Counted from the first letter of the stretch, positions 38,190 through 46,838 are shown. The stretch: DNA of 64,000 nucleotides from Hylemonella sp. (GCA_030695415.1 JAUYQZ010000005.1:1-64000), one strand, 5' to 3'. A program made the numbers and translations. Notes: a model not told the origin generated them from the letters alone.

Positions 38190-38643
38190 ACAGGGCGAGC
38201 GCCTGGCGCGCCGCCACCGGGGTCTGACCCTGCTGGAGCTGCTGGTCGTCGTGGCCATCATTGCCATGGCCACCGCCAGCGTCGCCATGAGCATGCCCGA
38301 CAACACGCAGGTGCGGCTCGAACGCGAAGCGCAGCGCCTCGCCGCCCTGCTGGAATCGGCACGCAGCATCTCGCGCGCGCACGGCGTGCCCGTGCGCTGG
38401 CAGGCGACGGCGCAAGGCTTCCGCTTCGAAGGGCTGCCCGGCAGCGCGCTGCCGGGCCACTGGCTCGATGCGGACACCGCGGTCAACGGCCCCGACGCGC
38501 TGAGCCTGGGGCCCGAGCCGCTGATCGAGCGTCAGAGTGTCACGCTGGTCTCCCGCCGAGAAGCCGCCCTGGGCTGGCGCGTCGGCACCGACGGCTTGCG
38601 ACCTTTTGCCGTGGAGCCCGCCGCGCTGACCGCGGGAAGCTGA
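38170..38643 (+). CDS. gspH: Type II secretion minor pseudopilin GspH
   Basis: 157-aa minor pseudopilin with the cleavage site RG|LTLLELLVVVAIIAMATASV and a typical GspH globular domain (LEREAQRLAALLESAR). The start at 38170 lies inside gspG. Its stop and the gspI start share TGATG. Confidence 0.92.
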   Translation: MWAAGNKQGERLARRHRGLTLLELLVVVAIIAMATASVAMSMPDNTQVRLEREAQRLAALLESARSISRAHGVPVRWQATAQGFRFEGLPGSALPGHWLDADTAVNGPDALSLGPEPLIERQSVTLVSRREAALGWRVGTDGLRPFAVEPAALTAGS

Positions 38644-39011
38644 TGCGCGGGCGCCACCGCGGGGCCAGGGGCTTCACCCTGATCGAGGTGCTGGTGGCAC
38701 TGGCCATCGTCGCGCTGGCGCTGCTGACGGGCTTGCGCGCGATGGGGGCGCTCAGCCAGTTGACCCAGCGCCAGGCCGATGTGATGCTGGCGCAGCTCTG
38801 CGCCGAGAACGCGCTGATCCGCCTGCGCCTGGCACGCCAGATGCCCGGCACCGGCGACGAGCAGTTCGTCTGTGAGCAGGGCGGGCAGCCGTTTGACGTG
38901 CGCTTGTCGACACGCCCAACCCCCAACCCGAATTTCCTGCGCGTCGAGGCCCGCATCGACAAGCAGGGCGTGCCCATGCTGCAGCTCATCACCGTGCTGG
39001 GGCGGTACTGA
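38643..39011 (+). CDS. gspI: Type II secretion minor pseudopilin GspI
   Basis: 122-aa minor pseudopilin with the cleavage site RG|FTLIEVLVALAIVALALL. With GspJ and GspK it forms the pseudopilus tip. TGATG junctions on both sides indicate coupled translation. Confidence 0.93.
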   Translation: MRGRHRGARGFTLIEVLVALAIVALALLTGLRAMGALSQLTQRQADVMLAQLCAENALIRLRLARQMPGTGDEQFVCEQGGQPFDVRLSTRPTPNPNFLRVEARIDKQGVPMLQLITVLGRY

Positions 39012-39721
39012 TGCGCCGCGGACACGCCACCGGCTTCACGCTGGTCGAGCTGCTGGTGGCCCTCTCGGTCATGGCGCTGATGAGCGTGCTGAGCTGGCGC
39101 GGGCTCGACGGCATGTGGCGCGTGCAGAGCCAGACCCGCGAACGCTCCGACGAACTGATGGCGCTGCAGACCGGGCTGGCGCAGTGGAGCGCCGACCTCG
39201 ACGCCCTGGCCAACCTGCCCGTGGCGCCAGGCGCTTCGACCGAGGCGCCCCGCACGCTGGACTGGAATGGGCAGGTCCTGCGCATGACGCGTTACAGCGC
39301 GGCCCCAGCGCCCACGGGCTGGCGGGTGGTGGCCTGGAGCCGGCGTGAGCAGGTCGGCGCCGGCCACTGGCTGCGCTGGCAGTCGGGCGTGCTGCGCACC
39401 CAGGGGGAATGGCAGACGGCCTGGGCGCAGGCCGGGCGCTGGGCCCAGAGTCCGGGTGACGAAGAAAGAAGGAACGAGGTGCTCATCACACCGCTGAGCC
39501 GCTGGCAGATCTACTATTACCGGGACAACAGCTGGAGCCACCCCTTGTCCAGCGCGACGGCGCCCACCGGCACCGCCGGCGGCAACCCGGCCACAGCGGC
39601 ACCCGGCAGCGCCCTGCCCGATGCTGTGCGCCTGGTGCTGACGCTGCCCCCCGGCACGCCGGTGGTGGGCGAGCTCACGCGTGACTGGCTGCGTCCGACG
39701 CTGGCGGGCAACAAATCATGA
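39011..39721 (+). CDS. gspJ: Type II secretion minor pseudopilin GspJ
   Basis: 236-aa minor pseudopilin with the cleavage site TG|FTLVELLVALSVMALMSVLSW and the GspJ C-terminal domain (YYRDNSWSHPLSS, ending in GELTRDWLRP). It overlaps gspK by 4 nt. Confidence 0.93.
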   Translation: MRRGHATGFTLVELLVALSVMALMSVLSWRGLDGMWRVQSQTRERSDELMALQTGLAQWSADLDALANLPVAPGASTEAPRTLDWNGQVLRMTRYSAAPAPTGWRVVAWSRREQVGAGHWLRWQSGVLRTQGEWQTAWAQAGRWAQSPGDEERRNEVLITPLSRWQIYYYRDNSWSHPLSSATAPTGTAGGNPATAAPGSALPDAVRLVLTLPPGTPVVGELTRDWLRPTLAGNKS

Positions 39722-40704
39722 AACGACCACGCGCACAACAAGGCGCGGCCCTGCTCACGGCCATGCTGACGGTGACGCTGGTGGCCACCTATGCGGCGAC
39801 ATCGCTGTGGCAGCAATCGCGCGGCCTGGAAGTGGAGGCGGCTGAGCGCGCCCGCTCGCAGCAGGCCTGGGTGCTCATCGGTGCGCTGGATTGGGCCCGG
39901 CTCATCCTGCGGGAGGACGCGCGCGGAGGCGCCATCGATCATCTGTCCGAACCCTGGGCGCTGCCGCTGCAGGAATCGCGCCTGTCCAGCTTCCTGTCGC
40001 TCGACAGCGATGAGGCCGCACAGGCCGACGAGGTCTATCTCTCGGGCCAGATCAGCGATCTGCAGGCGCGACTCAACGCTAACAACCTGGTGCTCGGGCG
40101 TCAGATTTCCGAGGCGGACCTGCAGGCCTGGCGCCGGCTGTACCTGCAGCTGAACCTGCCCGAAGCCGAGCTGGCCGCCTTCGCCGCACAGCTGCTGCGC
40201 GCCAGTGACACGCAGCAAACCACGACTGCTTCCCCCCTGCCCGCACAACGTGTCGAGCATCTCGTCTGGCTGGGCCTGTCCGCCCGCAGCCTGGCCGCCC
40301 TCAAACCCTACATCACGGTGTTGCCCACGCGCACCGCCGTGAACCTGAACACCGCGAGCGCCGAGGTCATCCACGCCAGCCTGCCGAACCTGGACATGAG
40401 CCAGGCCCGGCGTCTGGTCGAGTTGCGGGCCACGGCGGCCTTTCGCAGCGTGGCCGACGCCCTGCGCGAGACGGGCCAGGCTTCCGACCGGCAGCCGGTC
40501 GGCGCGCTGGGTGTCGCCTCACGCTACTTCGAGATCCAGGGCCGGCTGCGCCTGGGCTCGACGACGGTGCGCGAACTCAGCGTGGTGGAACGCCAGGAGC
40601 AGGAGGTCCGGGTGCTGTGGCGTCAACGCGAAGTGGTCGAAGCAACGGCGTCGGCCCTGGTGAGGACCGACGCCGCGGCGGGGGGGCAGAGGCCGGGACC
40701 TTAG
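39718..40704 (+). CDS. gspK: Type II secretion minor pseudopilin GspK
   Basis: 328-aa tip pseudopilin. The prepilin region QQG|AALLTAMLTVTLVATYAA lacks the +5 glutamate, as usual for GspK. The large alpha-helical domain includes the helix-hairpin-helix-like stretch NLNTASAEVIHASLPNLDMSQARRLV as two adjoining motifs. It is the last gene of gspGHIJK and is convergent with the OmpA gene, sharing 4 nt at the stops. Confidence 0.93.
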   Translation: MKRPRAQQGAALLTAMLTVTLVATYAATSLWQQSRGLEVEAAERARSQQAWVLIGALDWARLILREDARGGAIDHLSEPWALPLQESRLSSFLSLDSDEAAQADEVYLSGQISDLQARLNANNLVLGRQISEADLQAWRRLYLQLNLPEAELAAFAAQLLRASDTQQTTTASPLPAQRVEHLVWLGLSARSLAALKPYITVLPTRTAVNLNTASAEVIHASLPNLDMSQARRLVELRATAAFRSVADALRETGQASDRQPVGALGVASRYFEIQGRLRLGSTTVRELSVVERQEQEVRVLWRQREVVEATASALVRTDAAAGGQRPGP

Positions 40705-41870
40705 CGTCTGCCGTGCACCTCGAGGTCGACGCGGCGATCCGGCTGCAGGCACTCGATCAGCTTGGTGGTGGCACGTTCGCCCACGCAGTCGCCGGACTCG
40801 GTGCGCGGATCGGTTTCGCCGGCACCGGTAGCTACGATCTTGCTGGCCGGAACAGCACCACTCACGATCAGGTAGTTCTTGACCGTCTCGGCGCGACGCT
40901 CCGACAGCTTCATGTTGTAGGACTCGCTGCCGATGCGGTCGGCATTGCCGATGACGGTGATGCGCTCGTACTGCAGGCCCTGGAGGTCTCTCGCAAACAC
41001 ATCGAGTTCCCGCTTGCCGGAAGCGCTCAGGCTGACCTTGTCGAAGTCGAAGTCGCTGTCCACGGCGATCACCACCCGCTTGAGCACGCGGGGCGGCGGC
41101 GGGGGCGGGGGCGGCGGGGGCACGGGCGCGACCACCGGTTGCGGCTGCGCAACCACGGCCACGGGTGGCGGCGGCGCCGGAGCGGCGGCCGGCGGTGCCG
41201 GCTCCTGCTGCTTGCCGCCAAAGCGGAACACCAGGCCCAAGCTGAGCAGATCGATATCGCCACGGTTACCCACCGCGTCGCGAACGCTGTAACGTTCGGT
41301 CTCCAGGCGCAGCGCCAGGGCCTGGGTCAGCTCGTACTGGAAGCCAACGCCATACTTGTAGCCCCACTCGCGCTTCTTGGGGCTGGGGTCGGCCACCGTG
41401 ACCGCGCCGGTGCTGCTGAACTGGTCCACGGTGTCCACATAGGTCAGGCCCGCGCGGCCAATGACGGAGAAGCGCTCCGTGAAGGGCAGCCGGCCAACGA
41501 GATCCGTGTTCACGCCCTTGAGCTGGATCTGACCACGCAGCGTCCCCGCAGGGGTCGTGGTCGCGTTGAAACCGAAACGCCCCAGATCAAAGTAGCCAGC
41601 CTCCGCCGACCAATGGGGGCCGAACTGGTAGCCACCGAACAGCTTGAAGCCGGTGTCATTGTTGTCCCGATCGAGGGCGGTGGTCGTCAGGCCAGCACCG
41701 AGCAGGCTGCTGGTGATTCTTTCTTCATCGATGTTCGACTTTGACGCTCCCCCACTCAGGCCGCCATACCAGCCTGGCACCGGCATCTGCGATTGCGCCA
41801 TGGCCAGCGGGGTGGTCAAGAGGGCGAGGCTCAGAAGGCTGAGCCGGAATGGTGTTCTTGCGAGTTTCAT
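40701..41870 (-). CDS. ompA: OmpA-family outer-membrane protein
   Basis: 389-aa protein. A signal peptide ends at PLAMAQ. An eight-stranded OmpA-like barrel (about residues 25-225) follows, then an alanine/proline-rich hinge with runs of proline around residues 235-270. The C-terminal OmpA peptidoglycan-binding domain has VIGNADRIGSESYNMKLSERRA. It ties the outer membrane to the cell wall. The start at 41870 has GGAGATCAG upstream; a longer frame to 41927 is rejected. Confidence 0.93.
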   Translation of the reverse strand: MKLARTPFRLSLLSLALLTTPLAMAQSQMPVPGWYGGLSGGASKSNIDEERITSSLLGAGLTTTALDRDNNDTGFKLFGGYQFGPHWSAEAGYFDLGRFGFNATTTPAGTLRGQIQLKGVNTDLVGRLPFTERFSVIGRAGLTYVDTVDQFSSTGAVTVADPSPKKREWGYKYGVGFQYELTQALALRLETERYSVRDAVGNRGDIDLLSLGLVFRFGGKQQEPAPPAAAPAPPPPVAVVAQPQPVVAPVPPPPPPPPPPRVLKRVVIAVDSDFDFDKVSLSASGKRELDVFARDLQGLQYERITVIGNADRIGSESYNMKLSERRAETVKNYLIVSGAVPASKIVATGAGETDPRTESGDCVGERATTKLIECLQPDRRVDLEVHGRR

Positions 41871-41933
41871 TCTGATCTCCAAAGAGTGATGTATCTGGCT
41901 AGCTTGCGTGCGTGACGGCAAGTACATACCGAC

Positions 41934-43325
41934 TTACTGACACGTTGTTGAATAGCCTGCCGGCGGAGCAAAGGCGCGACCCGGTACAGAAACGACGTTT
42001 GCACCGCCCAGCGTGATCGCACCACCACCACCAACCCACGCCCCGGCCATCATCCGGCCGCACGAGGTGGCTCCGTTGTTCAGCGTGACGCTGATGGCGG
42101 CCATGATGTTGCCCTGGAATTCACCGAAGGTACCCACCGTCGCGGAACTGCCGGCCACCCACCAGACGTTGGAAGCCTTGGCGCCGTTGATGAGAAGGAT
42201 GCGGGCGCGTGCGCCAGGAGGTGCGGCGCCGGCTGCTGTACCCACGGTGCTTCCTGCCTGGAAAACGAACACGGCATTCTCGTCACCCTGGGCATCAAGC
42301 GTGAGATCACCCGTTACCGTGATCGTCGAGCCGGCTGTATAGACGCCGGGGGTGAAACAGTTGGCAGCGTTTGCGTTGTAAACACATGGGTCGCCAACCC
42401 CGCCTCCGATCCCCGCAGACGGTGCGCCTATGACGATACCCCCATTCAATGAACAACCGGCTGACGGCACGCCCGCAGGGCAAAGGCTAAGGTACGCCGT
42501 ATTCAAATCAGCTCTGATAGCGGCCAAATTGAGCCCGGGGTTGTACAGTGAACTGATGACCGAACCGTTGATGGTCGGAGGGAATCCGATGGCACCGCAG
42601 GAACCAATGCCGCCGAGGCCATCAACAGCCGTTGTATTGCACTGAGCGAGCGGATCCAGCATCACGTCCCCACTCACCGTTGAGGAACTGATCGCCGTGG
42701 CCAGCCCTGCTGTTGCCGAAATCCCGAAGGGCGTTGCCAGGCCCATGTTGACCGCCGCCAGACCGCTTGCAGCCGGTGTTACCGTCTTGAAGGTCCAGGC
42801 ATAGCTGCAGGACGGCGGCACGGCACCGGTGGCAGTGAGCACGCCGACGGTGATCACCGCCGTGTAGGTGGTGTTGGGCAACAGTGCGGCGCTGGTCGTC
42901 AGCGTGGCCACGCGGGTGGACGCGTTGTAGCCCACCGACGCCGGCACCAGGGTCGCCCCGGCCAGGGGGGTCAAGGTGAACGTGGTCGCGTTGATCGTGG
43001 CCGCGTCCATGGGCAGACTGAAAGTCGCCATGATCTGTTTGCCGGGGGCCACACTCGTGGTGCTGGTGGGGACGAACTGGTTGCCGGCGCTGGGGTTCGA
43101 GGTAGTGACGGTGGGAATGGTCACGCCGGAACCCACAGTACAGACAGCCCCTGGCAGGATCGCACCGGCGGGTGCCCCAGGAATGCCGCTTGGGGCGGAA
43201 GGCAAGCCCGTGCCCAGGATGGGGTCGCGCCCACCTTCACCGCCACCACAGGCTGCCAGCACGGCGGCCAGGGCAGAAACCACGAGCCAGCGGCGCGTGC
43301 GCGTGTAGCTTTCGAAATTTTTCAT
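41934..43325 (-). CDS. Ice-binding (DUF3494) lipoprotein with Ig-like domain
   Basis: 463-aa envelope protein. A signal peptide with lipobox LAAC (before a GGG run) suggests lipid anchoring. A Big_5-type Ig-like domain (about residues 75-185, PMDAATINATTFTLTP) precedes a DUF3494 ice-binding beta-solenoid (about 210-460; GDVMLDP, FTPGVYTAGSTITVTGDLTLDA and VWWVAGSSATVGTFGEFQGNIMA). DUF3494 proteins in other organisms inhibit ice growth or adhere to ice. Actual ice binding here is inference. A palindromic operator is 141 bp upstream. Confidence 0.88.
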   Translation of the reverse strand: MKNFESYTRTRRWLVVSALAAVLAACGGGEGGRDPILGTGLPSAPSGIPGAPAGAILPGAVCTVGSGVTIPTVTTSNPSAGNQFVPTSTTSVAPGKQIMATFSLPMDAATINATTFTLTPLAGATLVPASVGYNASTRVATLTTSAALLPNTTYTAVITVGVLTATGAVPPSCSYAWTFKTVTPAASGLAAVNMGLATPFGISATAGLATAISSSTVSGDVMLDPLAQCNTTAVDGLGGIGSCGAIGFPPTINGSVISSLYNPGLNLAAIRADLNTAYLSLCPAGVPSAGCSLNGGIVIGAPSAGIGGGVGDPCVYNANAANCFTPGVYTAGSTITVTGDLTLDAQGDENAVFVFQAGSTVGTAAGAAPPGARARILLINGAKASNVWWVAGSSATVGTFGEFQGNIMAAISVTLNNGATSCGRMMAGAWVGGGGAITLGGANVVSVPGRAFAPPAGYSTTCQ

Positions 43326-43465
43326 GTAATCACCTCTTCGTCTGATCTGAACAAGCATCGGGGTTGCCAGGCAACCCATCTGCACCGCGGTTGCTGACGT
43401 TTTGCACCTTCATCCCATGAGTGATGCATCACATGGTCAGTGTTTCGCAGCGCACTGTTTGGGTC

Positions 43466-43481
43466 TGTTCGCTGTCGCACA
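43466..43481. promoter_or_regulatory. Palindromic operator copy 2, upstream of ice-binding gene
   Basis: TGTTCG-CTGT-CGCACA matches the shared motif in both half-sites. It lies 141 bp before the ice-binding protein start and after the DUF3309 stop. Half-sites TGTGCG (43496-43501) and an imperfect copy at 43441-43456 flank it. Confidence 0.6.
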
Positions 43482-43543
43482 CAAAGGCCAGAATTTGTGC
43501 GCTCTGATACAAATGGACAACACGGCGCGGCGGGCCCGCCAAG

Positions 43544-43702
43544 TTACAGACGCCCGGTGAGCAGCAGGATGATCAGCACGATCACCACGATGCCCAGCAC
43601 CGAGCTGGGCATGTAGCCCCAGCCCCGGCTGTGCGGCCACGACGGTATGACGCCGATCAGCATCAGGACCAGGATGATCAGAAGAATGGTGCCCAGGCTC
43701 AT
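43544..43702 (-). CDS. DUF3309 small membrane protein
   Basis: 52-aa protein beginning MSLGTILLIILVLMLIGVIP and ending in a second hydrophobic helix (LGIVVIVLIILLLTGRL), with a WPHSRGWGYMPS loop between. This matches the DUF3309 family of tiny two-helix proteins of unknown function. GGAGATCGTC precedes the ATG. A perfect palindromic operator is 56 bp upstream. Confidence 0.85.
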   Translation of the reverse strand: MSLGTILLIILVLMLIGVIPSWPHSRGWGYMPSSVLGIVVIVLIILLLTGRL

Positions 43703-43757
43703 GACGATCTCCATGCAATGTCAAAAGCCCAGCATAGGTCTCGGCCGGAGTTTTCTC

Positions 43758-43773
43758 TGTGCGCTTGCGCACA
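43758..43773. promoter_or_regulatory. Palindromic operator copy 3, upstream of DUF3309 gene
   Basis: TGTGCG-CTTG-CGCACA is a perfect 6+6 palindrome, extended by one more pair on each side (C and G). It is the best copy of the motif in the window. It starts 56 bp before the DUF3309 start, near where a promoter would lie. Confidence 0.7.
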
Positions 43774-43805
43774 GTCCGCATGAATGGCGCCGTCGCGGCG
43801 CAGAC

Positions 43806-44498
43806 TCAGGTCATCAGCTGGTCGTAGACAGCGGCGTCTTTCGCGTAGCAGCCGCAGGCGGCCGCCTCCAGCCCGCTGCGGTCGATCACGGACAGGAAAC
43901 CATGGTGGTACTTGATCAGCCCGGCGCGCTGCAGACTGCCGGCCGCCTTGGTGATGCCGACACGGCGAACGCCCAGCAGATAGGCCATGAACTCATGCGT
44001 CATGTGAAAGCTGTCGGCATGGGCGCGGTCCTGGCTCATGAGCAACCAGCGCGCCAGGCGCGGATTGACCTGGTGAAAATGCACACACACCGCCAGATTG
44101 CCCAACTGCAGGAATCGCACGTAGAGATAGCGCCTCAGGACACGCTGCAAGGCTGCGCTCAGGCGCAACTGTTTGAGGAACTCGCTGCGGGCCATGCGCA
44201 AGGTCTTGCCGGGCCCTTGCACCACCGCGTGAAAAGGGGAGGCCGATTCCCCCAGAATCAGGTGCTCGCCCAGCATGCCCTCGCTGCCCACCATGCCGAC
44301 CTCCAGGCTGGGTCGGCCTTCGTTCAATGCAACGAAAGAGATGAAACATTCCACGGGAAAGTAGACGTGACGCGTGGGCTCGCCCGGCTCAATGAGCACT
44401 TCGGCAAGCTTCAGGTCGAGCGACTGGCATTCGGCCAGCAGGCGCTCCTGATCCTTTCGCGGAAGCATTTCGATCAGATGGTTGCCAGGGCTGGTCAT
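43806..44498 (-). CDS. Crp/Fnr-family transcription regulator 1
   Basis: 230-aa regulator with an N-terminal cyclic-nucleotide-binding-like beta roll (about residues 15-130, with HVYFPVECFISFVAL) and a C-terminal Crp-type winged helix (MTHEFMAYLLGVRRVGITKAAGSL). There is no FNR-type cysteine cluster at the N-terminus, and I do not see the RS pair that binds cAMP in Crp. The ligand is therefore unknown. The start at 44498 is chosen over a longer frame to 44645. The gene lies between the DUF3309 gene and a second regulator. Confidence 0.88.
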   Translation of the reverse strand: MTSPGNHLIEMLPRKDQERLLAECQSLDLKLAEVLIEPGEPTRHVYFPVECFISFVALNEGRPSLEVGMVGSEGMLGEHLILGESASPFHAVVQGPGKTLRMARSEFLKQLRLSAALQRVLRRYLYVRFLQLGNLAVCVHFHQVNPRLARWLLMSQDRAHADSFHMTHEFMAYLLGVRRVGITKAAGSLQRAGLIKYHHGFLSVIDRSGLEAAACGCYAKDAAVYDQLMT

Positions 44499-44658
44499 GC
44501 AGACTTTCGATGCGTTGAAGATCCTGCCGGAGTCATCGGCCAAGCTGCGTCGATCGCTCGGAACTCCGTCTCGGTGGACAAGTTTGCGGATGGCTGGTTC
44601 GCGTGACAGTCTTCCAGCGCACATAAGGCGGTCGATTCGCAGCAAGCTGATGGGCGTG

Positions 44659-45378
44659 CTAGACGGATACCAACTCAGGGAGCAGGCGGTCGTATTCCTG
44701 CTTGACGACGCCGTAACACTCGCAGGCCACCTGCTCCAGGCCCGGTCGGTCCAGCACCTCGATGTGTCCGCGCGCGTAGCGGATCAGGCCCGCCTTCTGC
44801 AGCTTGGCCGCGTTCTCGGTCACGCCTTCGCGCCGTACGCCCAGCATGTTGGAGATCAACTCCTGGGTCATGTACAGATGCTTGCCCGGCAGGCGATCCA
44901 GGCTCATCAACAACCAGCGACTGAGCTGCTGCTGCACGGAATGATGCCGGTTGCAGACGGCGGTCTGGGCAATCTGCGTGATGAGCGCCTGGGCGTAGCG
45001 CAGCATCAGATGCATTACCGGCAGCGAGCGGTCGAACTCCTCCTTGATGACGCGGGCCTTGAGGCGAAAGCCGCGTCCTGCGCTTTGCACGACAGCGCGG
45101 CTCGGCGACGTCTCCCCGCCGAGGAAGAGGGCAATGCCCACCACGCCTTCGAAACCCACGATGGCGATTTCAGCGGACGATCCGTCCTCGGTCACGTAGA
45201 GCAGGGAGACGATGGCAGAGGTGGGGAAATAGACATCGCGCTGGGCGCTGCCCGATTCATAGAGCACCTGACCCAAAGTCAACTCGACCGGCTCGAGCTG
45301 CGGCTGCCAGCGCAACCATTCCTCCCCGGGCAGGGCAGCGAGCAACTGGTTGCTCAGCGCGTCGTTCGGATCCCTCAT
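44659..45378 (-). CDS. Crp/Fnr-family transcription regulator 2
   Basis: 239-aa paralogue of the preceding regulator. The effector domain contains DVYFPTSAIVSLLYV and GVVGIALFLGGETSPSRAVVQSAG; the winged helix contains MTQELISNMLGVRREGVTENAAKL. The recognition helix keeps RRE, compared with RRV in regulator 1, so the two may read related but different sites. The start at 45378 fits the family N-terminus MRDPNDALSNQLLAALP. A TGTGCG half-site is 16 bp upstream. Confidence 0.88.
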   Translation of the reverse strand: MRDPNDALSNQLLAALPGEEWLRWQPQLEPVELTLGQVLYESGSAQRDVYFPTSAIVSLLYVTEDGSSAEIAIVGFEGVVGIALFLGGETSPSRAVVQSAGRGFRLKARVIKEEFDRSLPVMHLMLRYAQALITQIAQTAVCNRHHSVQQQLSRWLLMSLDRLPGKHLYMTQELISNMLGVRREGVTENAAKLQKAGLIRYARGHIEVLDRPGLEQVACECYGVVKQEYDRLLPELVSV

Positions 45379-45423
45379 CCGGTGGCTCCCGCCTGTGCGT
45401 CCTTCTGACCCGACGCCCGGCAG

Positions 45424-45449
45424 CGCCAGCCGCGGGAACGCGGCTGGCG
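45424..45449. repeat. 11-bp perfect inverted repeat upstream of regulator 2
   Basis: CGCCAGCCGCG at 45424-45434 pairs with 45439-45449 around a GGAA loop, 46 bp upstream of the regulator 2 start. No T-run follows, so it is not a standard terminator. Confidence 0.55.
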
Positions 45450-45526
45450 ACGGTCTTGCCGCAGCCGCAGCAGCGCGATGCGGGGCCAAACGCCTGCTTG
45501 CATGGCAGTGAAAAGGGTCAAATGCC

Positions 45527-45548
45527 TGGAGGGCCAGCTGGCCGTCCA
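45527..45548 (-). terminator. Possible terminator of the CsbD transcript
   Basis: TGGA-G-GGCCAGCTGGCC-G-TCCA forms a hairpin just past the CsbD stop on the minus strand, followed by a CATTTGACCCTTTT stretch. Confidence 0.4.
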
Positions 45549-45562
45549 GGCCCGGTCCACGC

Positions 45563-45790
45563 CTACTTCTTGCTCAGATCGATCCACGCATCGCTGGCCT
45601 TCGTCTGCCATTCGGAAAGCTGCTTCTCAGCCTCATCCTTGGCAACGCCGTAACGCTCCTGGATTTTTCCGGACAGCTGGTCGCGCCGACCGGCAATCAC
45701 GTCGAGGTCGTCGTCGGTCAGTTTCCCCCACTGTTCCTTGACCTTGCCCGTGACCTGCTTCCAGTTTCCTTCAATACGATCCCAGTTCAT
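45563..45790 (-). CDS. CsbD-family stress protein
   Basis: 75-aa protein with the CsbD signature (MNWDRIEGNWKQVTGKVKEQWG). Family members are small, abundant, stress-induced and of unknown mechanism. The start at 45790 has AAGGAA at the correct spacing; the in-frame ATG at 45796 abuts it. It lies 48 nt downstream of a BON gene on the same strand and is probably cotranscribed with it. Confidence 0.9.
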   Translation of the reverse strand: MNWDRIEGNWKQVTGKVKEQWGKLTDDDLDVIAGRRDQLSGKIQERYGVAKDEAEKQLSEWQTKASDAWIDLSKK

Positions 45791-45838
45791 GTTCATTTCC
45801 TTGGTGTGTGACAAATGGTTATGCAAATCGACGGCCGC

Positions 45839-46153
45839 TCAGGGGCGCACGACGATCTCGTTCCTGACGGCCCGCACGCCCTTGACGTTGCGCGCAATGC
45901 TTTCCGCAGTCGACTTCTCTGTGGAGCTCTTGGCAAAACCCGAGAGCATGACGGTTCCGTTCAGCGTCTCGACGCTGATGCTCGAGGCGGCGACGTCCTT
46001 GTTGTCGACAAAGCGCGCCTTGACGGAGGTGGTGATGGCCGCGTCGTCGATATAGGCGCCGACGGTTTCCTGGTCCCGGGTGACGGCACAGCCGGACGCG
46101 AGCAGCATGGTGAGGGTGGTCGCGACGATGGCGACAGCAGCATGGTTTTTCAT
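45839..46153 (-). CDS. Single-BON-domain lipoprotein
   Basis: 104-aa lipoprotein (lipobox LASGC, Cys22) with one BON domain (about residues 35-103, ISVETLNGTVMLSGFAKSS). It is related to the larger BON lipoprotein in the secretion locus. It lies upstream of csbD and downstream of the ferritin-like gene, all on the minus strand. Confidence 0.9.
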   Translation of the reverse strand: MKNHAAVAIVATTLTMLLASGCAVTRDQETVGAYIDDAAITTSVKARFVDNKDVAASSISVETLNGTVMLSGFAKSSTEKSTAESIARNVKGVRAVRNEIVVRP

Positions 46154-46211
46154 TTGGGTTTCCTTGGTGATAGGTGTCTCTCGACACGGGTGACAGGGTT
46201 GACGATCAAAC

Positions 46212-46760
46212 TCAGTTGACGAGCCACAGTTTCAGTTCCTCGGCATGCGCCCGCTCCTCATCGACGATCTCCTGCAGCAGGCGCCGCGTTGCCACGTCTT
46301 CTGCATCCAGCTGCGACATGATCTCGGTGTATTGGGTGATAGCCCGGTACTCCGAACTCAGGTTGGCCTGGATCATCGATTGCAGGTCACGGTGTTGCTG
46401 ATGAGTGGCCTGCCCCATGCGCAGCAGCAGATTGGGCGAGTACTCCAACTCTCCGCCGAGCTGTGCGATGCGCTGGGCCAGCCGGTGGGCGTGGGCCAGC
46501 TCTTCGTAGGCATGCAGCAGAAACTCCGCGCTGATCAGCGGCTGCGTCTGCACGTCGCCCGACAGGTTGTTGTAGCGAACCACACACACCAGCTCCTTGA
46601 TCAGCGAGTCCTTGAGCAGGCGCACGACCTGCTCCTTCCACGTGTGCTCATGCTCAGGCTCGGCCACCGGCGCCCTGCCATTCACCCGAGCCAGCGGCGC
46701 GGATGCATGGCGCACGGGCGAGCGCTCGTCAGAGTACGTCGATTCGAAACTTGCGTGCAT
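46212..46760 (-). CDS. Ferritin-like di-iron protein
   Basis: 182-aa protein with a four-helix ferritin-like domain. The likely iron ligands are a helix A glutamate (IKELVCVVRY), ExxH in EELAHAH, a helix C glutamate (SSEYRAITQY) and ExxH in EERAHAEEL. About 40 poorly conserved residues precede the domain. It could store iron or reduce peroxide stress. A palindromic operator lies 79 bp upstream. It is the first gene of the ferritin-BON-CsbD run. Confidence 0.85.
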   Translation of the reverse strand: MHASFESTYSDERSPVRHASAPLARVNGRAPVAEPEHEHTWKEQVVRLLKDSLIKELVCVVRYNNLSGDVQTQPLISAEFLLHAYEELAHAHRLAQRIAQLGGELEYSPNLLLRMGQATHQQHRDLQSMIQANLSSEYRAITQYTEIMSQLDAEDVATRRLLQEIVDEERAHAEELKLWLVN

Positions 46761-46838
46761 GTGAGGGGCTCCTGTGCTTTACCTGACGATCAATGTGACC
46801 GACAGGGCTCAAAGGTAAGGGGCTTGCGAGACCGGGTC

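Noticed and set aside
46154-46211. GTGTC-TCTC-GACAC repeat as another copy of the 16-bp operator
   Set aside because: It shares neither half-site sequence nor the conserved CG positions of the motif.
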